Of a stretch of 48,101 bases of DNA, positions 41,030-48,101 are shown piece by piece. The stretch comes from RGIG464 sp045643185. GTDB lineage: Bacteria; Myxococcota_A; Bradymonadia; UBA4248. The translations under genes were made by a program, and so were the position numbers. The notes beneath the pieces are model-generated. The model was not told where the DNA came from. It worked only from the letters and a program-made list of their open reading frames with translations, and made no database searches. Every line of letters starts with the position of its first letter. Position 1 is the stretch's first letter. Where the stretch lies: assembly GCA_045643185.1 (NCBI GenBank), contig JAZUKH010000223.1:1-48101 (forward strand), given 5' to 3'.

Positions 41030-42868
41030 TTACTCTTTATCATTGGCTTCACGTAAAAGCTTATGCGTCTCAGGAAAAGTAGTTACGACACTCATCACAG
41101 TTTTACCTTTTTTGTTTTTGATATTCGTACTTGCCCCGGCATCTAAAAAAGCTTTCACTATAGCTGATTTTGCGCCAGCATAGTATGAGACGGCATAATA
41201 TAGCCCCGTATTTCCATCTTTGTCCTGCGCGTTGATATCGACTCCAGCGTCCACAAAGGCCTTTACCATCTCGGGATTCTTAAAGTGAGCTATATTAAAC
41301 AACGGCGTTTGATTATCATTATCGCGAATGGATACATTTGCACCCATATCAACGAGCATTTTGAGATATTCCGGTTTTGAAGCAAAAAACACGGGTGTTT
41401 GTCCATTTTTATCGCGGGCATTAATATCCGCACCAGCATCAACAAACTTTTGAATCAACGTTCGGCTGCTTTGATTGATGAGAGCATGGTGGAGAGGTGT
41501 TTGTCCAAGCTTATCTGTCGCGTTAACGCTCAGGCCATTGGCTATGAGATAATCTAAGGCTTCATTGGATTTGGTTGTAAAAAGTAAAATTCGTCCATCG
41601 TTATCGACGACGTCGATTTTTGCGCCGGATTTTGCCAGGATCATGAACGCCTCTGTATTGGAAATGTCAAATAGCGGCGAAGCACCGCGGTTATCGAGCG
41701 CATTGACATCCGCCCCCAATGCGATAAAGGCTCGGAGAAGTTCTGTATCTATCATGACATCAAAAATGGCTGTTTTTCCGTCATTATCACGGGCGTTGAT
41801 ATCAGCTCCGGCATTGATCAGGAGCTTTAAACACTCGGGGTCTCTGACATAAAATACGGCCGTTTGGCCGGAATAATCCTTTGCATTCACATCAGCACCG
41901 GCTGCAATCAGGGCTTTGAGCATATCCGGCTCATGAGGGAACATCAAAACAGTTTCTCCTCTTTGATTGGTGTCATGAATGTCCAAACCTGCATCAACGA
42001 GACTTTGAATCGTCCGTTCATTGGCATGAAATAAGGCAGTTCTTCCCGCTTTATCTCTGGCATGAATATCAGCGCCAGCATCGATCAGCGCTCGAACCAT
42101 CTCTGGAGTTGCCGCCTTCATCAGTGGCGTTACACCATAACTGTCAGCGGCATTGACGTCTGCACCTGCCTCAGCCAGCAATTTAATATGCTCGGGGGAA
42201 TTCGCATAAAAAAACGGTGAATGGACAGAATGAGCTTTCAGGTCATAGGGCTCAGCGGCGATCATCAATGCCAGACTTTCCAGTGACAACGGACGCTCCA
42301 TCGGCCCTTTGTCAAACCCGTCCCTGACATTGACATTCGCACCGGCATCCAGAAGCATCTTCACATGTTCTGCATCATCAGCATGATAAAGCGCTGTCTG
42401 TATAAAATTATTTAATTCATTGACATTTGCGCCAGCTTCGATCAGCGCGCGCATGTGGTCGATATCGTAATTCACAGAATAATGAATTGCAGCCATGTTG
42501 CCGTTACTTTTTGCATTCACATCTGCGCCGGCCAGGACCATCAATCTAACGCAATCGCCATTTTCATTCAGCATGACAGGCGTATTGCCATCTTCATCGC
42601 GCGCATTGACGTCCGCACCGGCTTCGATGAGCTTTTTAACGGCTTCCGGGTTCTGGATGAGCATGACAAGCGTCTTGTCATGGTTCAGCCTAACATTGAC
42701 GTCCTTTCCTGACTTTATGTAATCCTCAATTGCCTTCAGCTGTTTATCACTATCCTCAATCCAAACAATGGCTTGAGGATCCGATATATAATCCGTAGAA
42801 GATTTTGAACAGCTGCCACAGGTCAAAAGCAGTCCGGTAAGAAAAATAGATATTAACTTTCGGCTCAT
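41030..42868 (-). CDS. Ankyrin-repeat lipoprotein
   Basis: A 612-residue exported protein. Residues 1-20 form a lipoprotein signal (MSRKLISIFLTGLLLTCGSC) with Cys20, or less likely Cys17, as lipidation site. The rest, about 45-600, is an array of some 17 ankyrin repeats, mostly of 30 residues with the pattern DNDGKTAIFDV----LLRAFIALGADVNA. Such arrays bind proteins; an envelope location is implied by the signal. It stands alone between the kinase gene and a transposase remnant. The 30-residue unit matches that of the ankyrin-GNAT protein at 12.7 kb. Confidence 0.93.
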   Translation of the reverse strand: MSRKLISIFLTGLLLTCGSCSKSSTDYISDPQAIVWIEDSDKQLKAIEDYIKSGKDVNVRLNHDKTLVMLIQNPEAVKKLIEAGADVNARDEDGNTPVMLNENGDCVRLMVLAGADVNAKSNGNMAAIHYSVNYDIDHMRALIEAGANVNELNNFIQTALYHADDAEHVKMLLDAGANVNVRDGFDKGPMERPLSLESLALMIAAEPYDLKAHSVHSPFFYANSPEHIKLLAEAGADVNAADSYGVTPLMKAATPEMVRALIDAGADIHARDKAGRTALFHANERTIQSLVDAGLDIHDTNQRGETVLMFPHEPDMLKALIAAGADVNAKDYSGQTAVFYVRDPECLKLLINAGADINARDNDGKTAIFDVMIDTELLRAFIALGADVNALDNRGASPLFDISNTEAFMILAKSGAKIDVVDNDGRILLFTTKSNEALDYLIANGLSVNATDKLGQTPLHHALINQSSRTLIQKFVDAGADINARDKNGQTPVFFASKPEYLKMLVDMGANVSIRDNDNQTPLFNIAHFKNPEMVKAFVDAGVDINAQDKDGNTGLYYAVSYYAGAKSAIVKAFLDAGASTNIKNKKGKTVMSVVTTFPETHKLLREANDKE

Positions 42869-43034
42869 ATTTATACTCTGTCTGATTCAACGCGAAAATC
42901 ATCCTCATTGCGCTGGTTCGCTTTATCTATATCTCGATTTCATCACCAGCTGTGAGCGCTAGTAATGGCAATTCCAGCCCGGTGAACTGCACACATTATA
43001 ACCAAAATCACTACCATCCCACAAGTTTTCAAAA

Positions 43035-43288
43035 CAGCTAGTGTGCTTTTGGAAATTGGTTGGGCTCCTAAATGGTACAATTTTATACGCATGGCTTATT
43101 GTGCGCCTTCAATGTCACGGAGACTTTTTAGCTGAAGTGTCCGAGCTGTAAGCAAAGCAAAAAAACAGAGACCAGCGTGTGACCGTGCATTGTCTGCCGG
43201 ATTGCTTGAACTTTTGAGCCAAGAACTCAAAATCATGCCTGGAAACTAATTCTGTTAATGTGTGAAAGACTATGTTAAAATATGCCAT
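43035..43288 (-). pseudogene. IS4-type transposase remnant (DUF4372 N-terminus)
   Basis: From ATG 43288 (AAGGAG upstream) a frame reads AYFNIVFHTLTELVSRHDFEF, then VTRWSLFFCFAY, resembling the DUF4372 N-terminal domain of IS4-group transposases. The family sequence continues in a second frame (LTARTLQLKSLRDIEGAQ, stop, AMRIKLYHLGAQPISKSTLA), matching the family pattern SLRDI and KLYHLG-SRSTLA. Beyond about 43035 similarity is lost. So it is a 5' fragment of a transposase with a frameshift, an in-frame stop and a deleted remainder. Confidence 0.8.
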
Positions 43289-43435
43289 GGATTGAATCTC
43301 CTTGCCACATGGTGGTTTGGTAGATTTTCTTATACCATATTCAGAGATACGAAACAGCTTTTCTACGTATTTTTCGTGGCACAGCAGTGATAACAAACAA
43401 GCAACTAACATAAACTGTGGATAAGAAGTAAAAAA

Positions 43436-43843
43436 ATGAAGTATGATAAAGTAATATTTTGTCTACCATTGTTCATTATTGGCATTATCCTTATTATCGC
43501 GAGTTTAGTTATCAACTATCATGTCAATGATCGTTATGATAACTGGGTCGAAGTAGATTCCACGATTACGTCCGTCGATTGCCATCAACATAAAAATCGT
43601 TGCAAAGTATTCATCACTTACACCTATGACGGACAAACCTATAACGTTCAATCAAGTTATTCCTCAAATTTGATGAAAAAAGGCGACACACTGCCTATTA
43701 AAGTCAATCCGGATAACCCATCAAAACAGACCGCTCAGGGCTTTTACACAATGGTTTTCCTAGCGATGCTGTTCATGGGAATTATCATCATCATCTCTGG
43801 CTTTTTAGCGTATCGCTGGCTTTCCAAAAAAAGAGCTCAATAA
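43436..43843 (+). CDS. DUF3592-like membrane protein
   Basis: A 135-residue protein with two membrane helices (about 7-27 and 104-126) around an extramembrane beta-rich domain. In it, VEVDSTITSVDC, KVFITYTYDGQTYNVQSSY and KKGDTLPIKVNPDNPS follow the DUF3592 pattern (conserved proteins of unknown function). Cys49 and Cys56 could pair. The kinases that follow end in regions of similar type, so this family may be part of the same local system. Ribosome site weak; flanked by IS remnants. Confidence 0.8.
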   Translation: MKYDKVIFCLPLFIIGIILIIASLVINYHVNDRYDNWVEVDSTITSVDCHQHKNRCKVFITYTYDGQTYNVQSSYSSNLMKKGDTLPIKVNPDNPSKQTAQGFYTMVFLAMLFMGIIIIISGFLAYRWLSKKRAQ

Positions 43844-44087
43844 GCAACACACTCAGTCACCAAACCAGTAATACTATCGAATCGAAAATCAGACAAAGCC
43901 GGAAAATGCGCGAAGCGAACGCGAGGCGTATTGACCGAGCGTCGTAGACGCAAATTTTTGCGTCTACAGCGAGGGAGAAGCCGAGCGCCAGAGGCCGTAT
44001 CGCCTTTGGCGAAAGGCCGACTGTGATGCGCCGTGTCGCAGACAGGCGCATTTCATCCATAAATCAAATGTCAATAGTTAGTAGAAT
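43844..44087. other. Palindrome-rich spacer before the IS3 remnant
   Basis: No gene. It holds an 11-bp hairpin GTAGACGCAAA/TTTGCGTCTAC (43944-43967), a degenerate hairpin GGCC-G-TATCGCC/GGCGAAAGGCC (43993-44018), and a bulged hairpin ATGCGCC-G-TGTC, loop GCA, GACA-GGCGCAT (44026-44051). The latter two are diverged members of the dispersed hairpin family. Confidence 0.65.
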
Positions 44088-44319
44088 ATGTTAGAATTAA
44101 ACAAGCAGAAGAAAAGAAATCATTACGATCACAAGTTCAAAGTTCTGACAGTCAAATTGACACTTGATATAGGCCAGTCTAAAGCCTGCACGGAGTTAAT
44201 TCTCCCAGAAAACACAATTTACAAGTGGATGCACGCATACCGTCAGGGAAAGTTGAATCTTGGCTGAAAGAAATGCTCGAAAATCAGACGATCTACTGAA
44301 ACGCGATTTCACAGCTTAA
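44088..44319 (+). pseudogene. IS3-family transposase OrfA remnant
   Basis: ATG 44088 to TGA 44267 encodes 59 residues, KKRNHYDHKFKVLTVKLTL, then CTELILPENTIYKWMHAYRQGK, matching the helix-turn-helix N-terminus of IS3/IS911-type OrfA. After a frameshift near 44258 the family end continues as LAERNARKSDDLLKRDFTA to TAA 44319, matching the leucine-rich ILKKA-FA end. No OrfB and no terminal inverted repeats are visible. So only a broken OrfA remains. Confidence 0.78.
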
Positions 44320-44365
44320 ACCAAAACCTTATTAATGGAGTGTCAACCATTTTTGACAATTTCAA

Positions 44366-46093
44366 ATGATAACAGACATACAACTCAACCATTCGACAAT
44401 CCAATCTTCATCCTTTGATGATTCCACCAGTTACCGCGATCATTTTGCCCAAAACACGCATGACAAGATAGAAAACGATTGCGATATCGCAATCAGTCAA
44501 TCGTTGGTTCAAAATGAATATCATTTCATTAGAAGACTTGGAAAAGGTACTCAAGGCTCTGTATTTCTCGCCCAAAAAGGTGATCGCAAAGTCGCCATCA
44601 AACAGCTGAATATCGCGTCTGTAAAGGACTGGAAGCAATACGACCTGTTTCATCGCGAAGCCGATACCCTTCGAAGACTCGACATTCCCGGCATCGCCAA
44701 ACTCATCGAAGTTCGGGAATTTCTCGACATTCCTGAGCCACGCGCATTTATCGTTCAGGAATATATCGAAGGCAGTCCGCTTCAGGAATTTATTGCGCAA
44801 GGCCACCGCTTTCAAATCGGACAAATTGGAGATCTACTTTTACAACTCCTCAATATCATCGAAAAACTGCATAAAAGTGATCCGCCGGTCATTCATCGCG
44901 ACATTAAACCGTCGAATATTTTGTTAAATTATGCCAATGGTTCCTTAACCCCCGAAGTTCATCTCATTGACTTCGGGGCGGTCGCAAATCCACAAGTGAA
45001 AAGCGGCGGATCCACTGTCGTTGGCACCTACGGCTATATGGCCCCCGAGCAGCTCATGGGGCACGCCTGCCCTGCCAGTGACATCTATTCACTCGCCATT
45101 GTCGCCGTCTATCTGCTGAGCGGCGTTGCACCGGAAAACCTCGAAATTCAGGATTTTCAAGTCATCATCGACCCGCATCTCGAACATCTTCCCCACCAGA
45201 TCACCTCATTTTTGCGCCAAATGCTCGCGCCCAAAGTCGAAGACCGAATCACGGATTTCGATACAATCCGAAAGTATTTTTGTGCATTAAAAGAACAAAA
45301 ATTTGAAAACATCCCCTATACCAAAACAGCGATGAAGCCTGCTCGCGCGTTATCGTTCAGCCGTGTTAAATCCTATCAACAGGCCGGTAACATTGAACTT
45401 TGGCAGTCACTCGACGATAAAACGCCGCGAAAGCTTCCGTTTAATTTGAAAATGTTGATTTTGAAAGACAGCATATCCGACAAAAAACATAGGGAAAGTA
45501 AGGTAGGAAGATTAGCAGGAACGCCTTCTTCTACCATTATGAATGCTATTATTGATTTAGTTGTTTTTTTGGGTGTACTAATAGTTTTTACTGGCTATGT
45601 TATTTTTGATGAATTAATCAAATCACAGGAGCTTTTTTTCTATTCCATTACCGTAGATATCGTAGTTATGATATTATTCGTATTTATACTATTCATATTG
45701 ATATTAATTATCTATAATGCTCTTGATAATTATATAAAAAATAACAACCATCAATATAAACGCTTTTTTGAACATGCCAGAAAATCGATGGCAACCGTCA
45801 TCCGAATTAATTACAATAGTGTCTATCGGGATCTCAAATATGTGAACAACCCCAATTCTCATCACGCTTTTTATCCGACATGGGAAATTACCTACAGTTT
45901 CAATCCACCTGATGACAGCTCCCCTGATCCAATTGTTCGAACATTCAAAACACATACATTGCCGGATGCACTCCATGAAGGCAGTCTGATTCCTATTCTA
46001 TATCTCATTCAAAACGACGAGGAAGGTGAACATGTTCTGAGCACACCTTTCCCTGTTCCAGCCTGCGATAATCTTGAGATTTCAGATAAGTAG
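44366..46093 (+). CDS. Membrane-anchored Ser/Thr protein kinase, first of a tandem pair
   Basis: A 575-residue kinase. After a 50-residue leader come the Gly loop LGKGTQGSVF (58-67), Lys79 in VAIK, HRDIKPSN (177-184), DFG (202-204) and the GTYGYMAPEQ activation-loop end. The GAVANP and GGSTVVGT features mark a subfamily also seen in the next gene. Two membrane helices lie at about 393-413 and 425-451. The C-terminal 100 residues (TVIRINYNS, then WEITYSFNPPD, SLIPILYL) look like a DUF3592-type beta domain. The start ATG 44366 lacks a clear ribosome site. It is followed 9 bases later by its paralogue. Confidence 0.94.
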   Translation: MITDIQLNHSTIQSSSFDDSTSYRDHFAQNTHDKIENDCDIAISQSLVQNEYHFIRRLGKGTQGSVFLAQKGDRKVAIKQLNIASVKDWKQYDLFHREADTLRRLDIPGIAKLIEVREFLDIPEPRAFIVQEYIEGSPLQEFIAQGHRFQIGQIGDLLLQLLNIIEKLHKSDPPVIHRDIKPSNILLNYANGSLTPEVHLIDFGAVANPQVKSGGSTVVGTYGYMAPEQLMGHACPASDIYSLAIVAVYLLSGVAPENLEIQDFQVIIDPHLEHLPHQITSFLRQMLAPKVEDRITDFDTIRKYFCALKEQKFENIPYTKTAMKPARALSFSRVKSYQQAGNIELWQSLDDKTPRKLPFNLKMLILKDSISDKKHRESKVGRLAGTPSSTIMNAIIDLVVFLGVLIVFTGYVIFDELIKSQELFFYSITVDIVVMILFVFILFILILIIYNALDNYIKNNNHQYKRFFEHARKSMATVIRINYNSVYRDLKYVNNPNSHHAFYPTWEITYSFNPPDDSSPDPIVRTFKTHTLPDALHEGSLIPILYLIQNDEEGEHVLSTPFPVPACDNLEISDK

Positions 46094-46102
46094 GAGATCA
46101 CC

Positions 46103-47593
46103 ATGGAATATCAAAATCAAACGAATCAAATGGCGTCGAATGATACTTATCAGCGTTACGATAATTCTAACTATTCCAGCCCCAAAATAGACAGTTATAG
46201 CCTTGAAACACCTCCCATTCTCGTTCAACGCGGATATCAGTATATCGAGCTGCTCGGAGAAGGCTCCAATGGCAAAACTTATAAAGCCAGAAACCGAAAA
46301 ACAGGTGAAATTGTCGCCATCAAAGCGCTCAAATTCAGCGATAATCTCAAAAATTACGAGCTATTCGAACGCGAAGCAAAGGCTTTGCAAGCAATCAATG
46401 TCAAAAACGTCCCGAAATACTATGATTATATTTCGCAGGAACGTGAATTTACGGAATGCTGGCTGGTACAGGAATATATCAAAGGCGATTCGCTTCTGGA
46501 CTTGCTCGAAAAAGGCACGCATTTCAAAGGCACGCATTTCGATGAACTTGAGATTCTTTTGATCATGCGGGAGCTCACGCGAATCGTCCATGATCTTCAA
46601 ACATTTTATGCGCCGCCTATCATTCATCGCGACATCAAACCGTCGAATATATTGATACAGCGAGTGGATGATCAAATCAAAGTGAACCTCATCGATTTTG
46701 GTGCAGTCTCAAATCCACAAAAGAGGTCCGGCGGTTCAACTGTTGCGGGAACTGTTGGTTATATGGCCCCAGAACAGCTCGTCGGCGACTGTACACTTCA
46801 GTCTGACTATTATTCGATTGGTGCTACAGCACTTCATCTATTCACAGGCTGTATGCCATCCGAACTACAGTCCGACGGCTTTGAACTGCATTATCAGGAA
46901 CTTCTCAAGTCCAAAGTTCCCGATATTCATCCTAAAACACTCGCTTTGCTCAAAAAGCTCCTCGCTCCACAAGCACAGGACAGGCCCAAAGATACCGATG
47001 AAATCCATCAGCTCATCCATGATGCATTCAAGGGCTTATACAAATCTGGAAGCCGAGCAAGACGAAGAAAGATGAGACGCAATGGTGTGCTCGGAGTCTT
47101 TGGAAAAATCTTCAAATTTATCTTTTTATTTTTAGGGATTTCGTGTGGGTTTGGTGCTTTCGGCTGCCTTATTAATTTTTTTGTGTCATTAGCAACATCG
47201 GAATCTGAACTTACTATGGTATTTGCCTTTGTGACCATCGTTTGTGCATACTTATCTTTTTTGCTATGTAAATTTGCCAGTCGAATAGAAGATTCTTCCA
47301 ATAATTCGTCAGAAGCTTATCAACAAGCCAAAGATGCTAAAATTTTATCCTCTCGCCTTGATGAGGAAATGAAAGCTAAAAAGGCTCTAACAACACAGAA
47401 TAATTCAAACAATGTCGTTCAGGGCAAAGTTATGTCTGTATTTCCCGACGGAATTGAATTCATATTTACAATGAAAGACCAAACCTATTCGGGCTATCAA
47501 GCTGGGAAGTTTGAGCAAGAGATTGGAGACACCATACAAGTCTATACAAAAAATCGAGGCTGGTTTGGCGGAATCAAAGCATGGATTGAATAG
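46103..47593 (+). CDS. Membrane-anchored Ser/Thr protein kinase, second of a tandem pair
   Basis: A 496-residue paralogue of the preceding kinase. Gly loop LGEGSNGKTY (51-60), Lys74 in VAIK, HRDIKPSN (175-182), DFG (198-200), GTVGYMAPEQ. It has a basic segment (RARRRKMRR) then two or three hydrophobic segments at about 330-395, and a short C-terminal beta domain (VVQGKVMSVFPDGIEFIF, then GDTIQVYTKNRG). A 15-bp tandem duplication (46511-46540) repeats KGTHF in the kinase domain. AGGAG precedes the ATG. It is probably co-transcribed with the first kinase; a local substrate is not obvious. Confidence 0.94.
   Translation: MEYQNQTNQMASNDTYQRYDNSNYSSPKIDSYSLETPPILVQRGYQYIELLGEGSNGKTYKARNRKTGEIVAIKALKFSDNLKNYELFEREAKALQAINVKNVPKYYDYISQEREFTECWLVQEYIKGDSLLDLLEKGTHFKGTHFDELEILLIMRELTRIVHDLQTFYAPPIIHRDIKPSNILIQRVDDQIKVNLIDFGAVSNPQKRSGGSTVAGTVGYMAPEQLVGDCTLQSDYYSIGATALHLFTGCMPSELQSDGFELHYQELLKSKVPDIHPKTLALLKKLLAPQAQDRPKDTDEIHQLIHDAFKGLYKSGSRARRRKMRRNGVLGVFGKIFKFIFLFLGISCGFGAFGCLINFFVSLATSESELTMVFAFVTIVCAYLSFLLCKFASRIEDSSNNSSEAYQQAKDAKILSSRLDEEMKAKKALTTQNNSNNVVQGKVMSVFPDGIEFIFTMKDQTYSGYQAGKFEQEIGDTIQVYTKNRGWFGGIKAWIE
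46511..46540 (+). repeat. 15-bp in-frame tandem duplication in the second kinase
   Basis: AAAGGCACGCATTTC occurs twice head to tail (46511-46525, 46526-46540), adding five residues (KGTHF) in the loop after LLEKGTHF of the kinase N-to-C lobe linker. The exact identity implies a recent event. Confidence 0.9.
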
Positions 47594-47596
47594 TAA

Positions 47597-47664
47597 AAAC
47601 GCGGCGTATCCCAACGGGATAGCCGCGTTTGGTGCGCTGTATTCGCAGCGCGAATAGGCGCACC
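47597..47664. repeat. Two bulged hairpins between convergent genes, copies F1 and F2
   Basis: F1: AAACGCGGC-G-TATCCC, loop AAC, GGGATA-GCCGCGTTT (47597-47630), starting 4 bases after the kinase stop. F2: GGTGCGC-TG-TATTCGC, loop AGC, GCGAATA-G-GCGCACC (47631-47664), a variant with an extra mismatch. They lie between the convergent kinase and GGGtGRT genes and probably act as 3' end structures. Confidence 0.88.
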
Positions 47665-47675
47665 GGCGAGCCGTA

Positions 47676-47697
47676 GAGACGCAAAATTTTGCGTCTC
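47676..47697. repeat. 22-bp perfect palindrome GAGACGCAAAA
   Basis: GAGACGCAAAA/TTTTGCGTCTC at 47676-47697. A near-identical hairpin (GTAGACGCAAA/TTTGCGTCTAC) occurs at 43944-43967, on the other side of the kinase pair. On the minus strand it follows the GGGtGRT stop and could act as its terminator. Confidence 0.85.
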
Positions 47698-47710
47698 AAG
47701 GCGAGCGCCA

Positions 47711-48101
47711 TTACTTCATGGCTTCTTCGACCTTAACGGCTGCGGTAACGGTGGCACCGACCATGGGGTTGTTGCCCATACCGAGGAAGCCCATCATTTC
47801 GACGTGTGCAGGCACGGAGGACGAACCAGCGAACTGAGCGTCGGAGTGCATACGGCCCATGGTGTCGGTCATGCCGTAGGAAGCAGGACCTGCGGCCATG
47901 TTATCGGGGTCAAGCGTACGGCCCGTGCCGCCACCGCTGGCGACCGAGAAGTATTTCTTGCCCTGTTCGATGCATTCTTTCTTGTAGGTACCGGCGACGG
48001 GGTGCTGGAAGCGGGTCGGGTTGGTGGAGTTACCGGTGATGGAAACGCCCACGTTTTCGAGTTTCATAATCGCCACGCCTTCCGGCACGTTGTCCGCACC
48101 G
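47711..48101 (-). CDS. GGGtGRT-family protein, C-terminal part (runs off the window)
   Basis: The 3' end of a gene whose 5' part lies beyond the window; 129 codons are seen, in frame to the last base. It carries the signature ASGGGTGRTLDPDN, followed by AAGPASYGMTDTMGR, SSVPAHVEMMGFLGMGNNP and VGATVTAAVKVEEAM. This is a conserved protein of unknown biochemical role found mainly in anaerobic bacteria. The frame shows no start of its own here: the ADNVPEGVAIMK segment continues upstream. Confidence 0.9.
   Translation of the reverse strand, partial: GADNVPEGVAIMKLENVGVSITGNSTNPTRFQHPVAGTYKKECIEQGKKYFSVASGGGTGRTLDPDNMAAGPASYGMTDTMGRMHSDAQFAGSSSVPAHVEMMGFLGMGNNPMVGATVTAAVKVEEAMK

Overview
The window is bacterial. 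The gene set suggests a Gram-negative, signalling-rich anaerobe: Ser/Thr protein kinases, FHA, PEGA and ankyrin proteins, small STAS proteins, an Sfp-type phosphopantetheinyl transferase, Lgt with lipobox proteins, and a GGGtGRT-family protein typical of anaerobes. A Myxococcota or deltaproteobacterial-type lineage is my best guess, but this rests on gene content only and is weakly supported.

Layout. 1-6.3 kb is mostly minus strand: two small STAS proteins flanking an Sfp-type PPTase, then valS and a tRNA-dihydrouridine synthase, with gene-free blocks full of palindromes. 6.5-19.2 kb carries an unusually large Lgt, a zinc-ribbon/FHA protein, a Cys-rich lipoprotein, a PEGA-type protein, pyrG, an ankyrin-GNAT fusion, a secreted protein of unknown function, an MscS channel, long-form HPF, a split chromate transporter and a short peptide deformylase. 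19.2-21.4 kb has no convincing gene; it holds a 52-bp tandem array and palindromic repeats.

21.4-37.9 kb is the str-S10-spc-alpha ribosomal protein superoperon: rpsL, rpsG, fusA, rpsJ, rplD, rplW, rplB, rpsS, rplV, rpsC, rplP, rpmC, rpsQ, rplN, rplX, rplE, rpsN, rpsH, rplF, rplR, rpsE, rpmD, rplO, secY, adk, rpmJ, rpsM, rpsK, rpoA, rplQ. Absent from their usual places are rplC (L3), tuf, map/infA and rpsD. Loss of L3 from between rpsJ and rplD is the most surprising of these. Stem-loops sit in three unusually wide gaps (rpsC-rplP, rplR-rpsE, rpsK-rpoA).

38-48 kb is an accessory region: a decayed reading frame, a transmembrane Ser/Thr kinase, an ankyrin-repeat lipoprotein, remnants of an IS4-type and an IS3-type transposase, a small DUF3592-like membrane protein, two tandem paralogous kinases with membrane-anchored tails, and the end of a GGGtGRT-family gene at the window edge.

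The most distinctive non-coding signal is a dispersed family of short hairpins, always downstream of or between genes. Each has a TAT/ATA step and a single unpaired C next to it, while arms and loop vary with pairing kept. At least nine clean copies occur, and two are embedded in a longer composite element. Two ankyrin proteins far apart share an uncommon 30-residue repeat.
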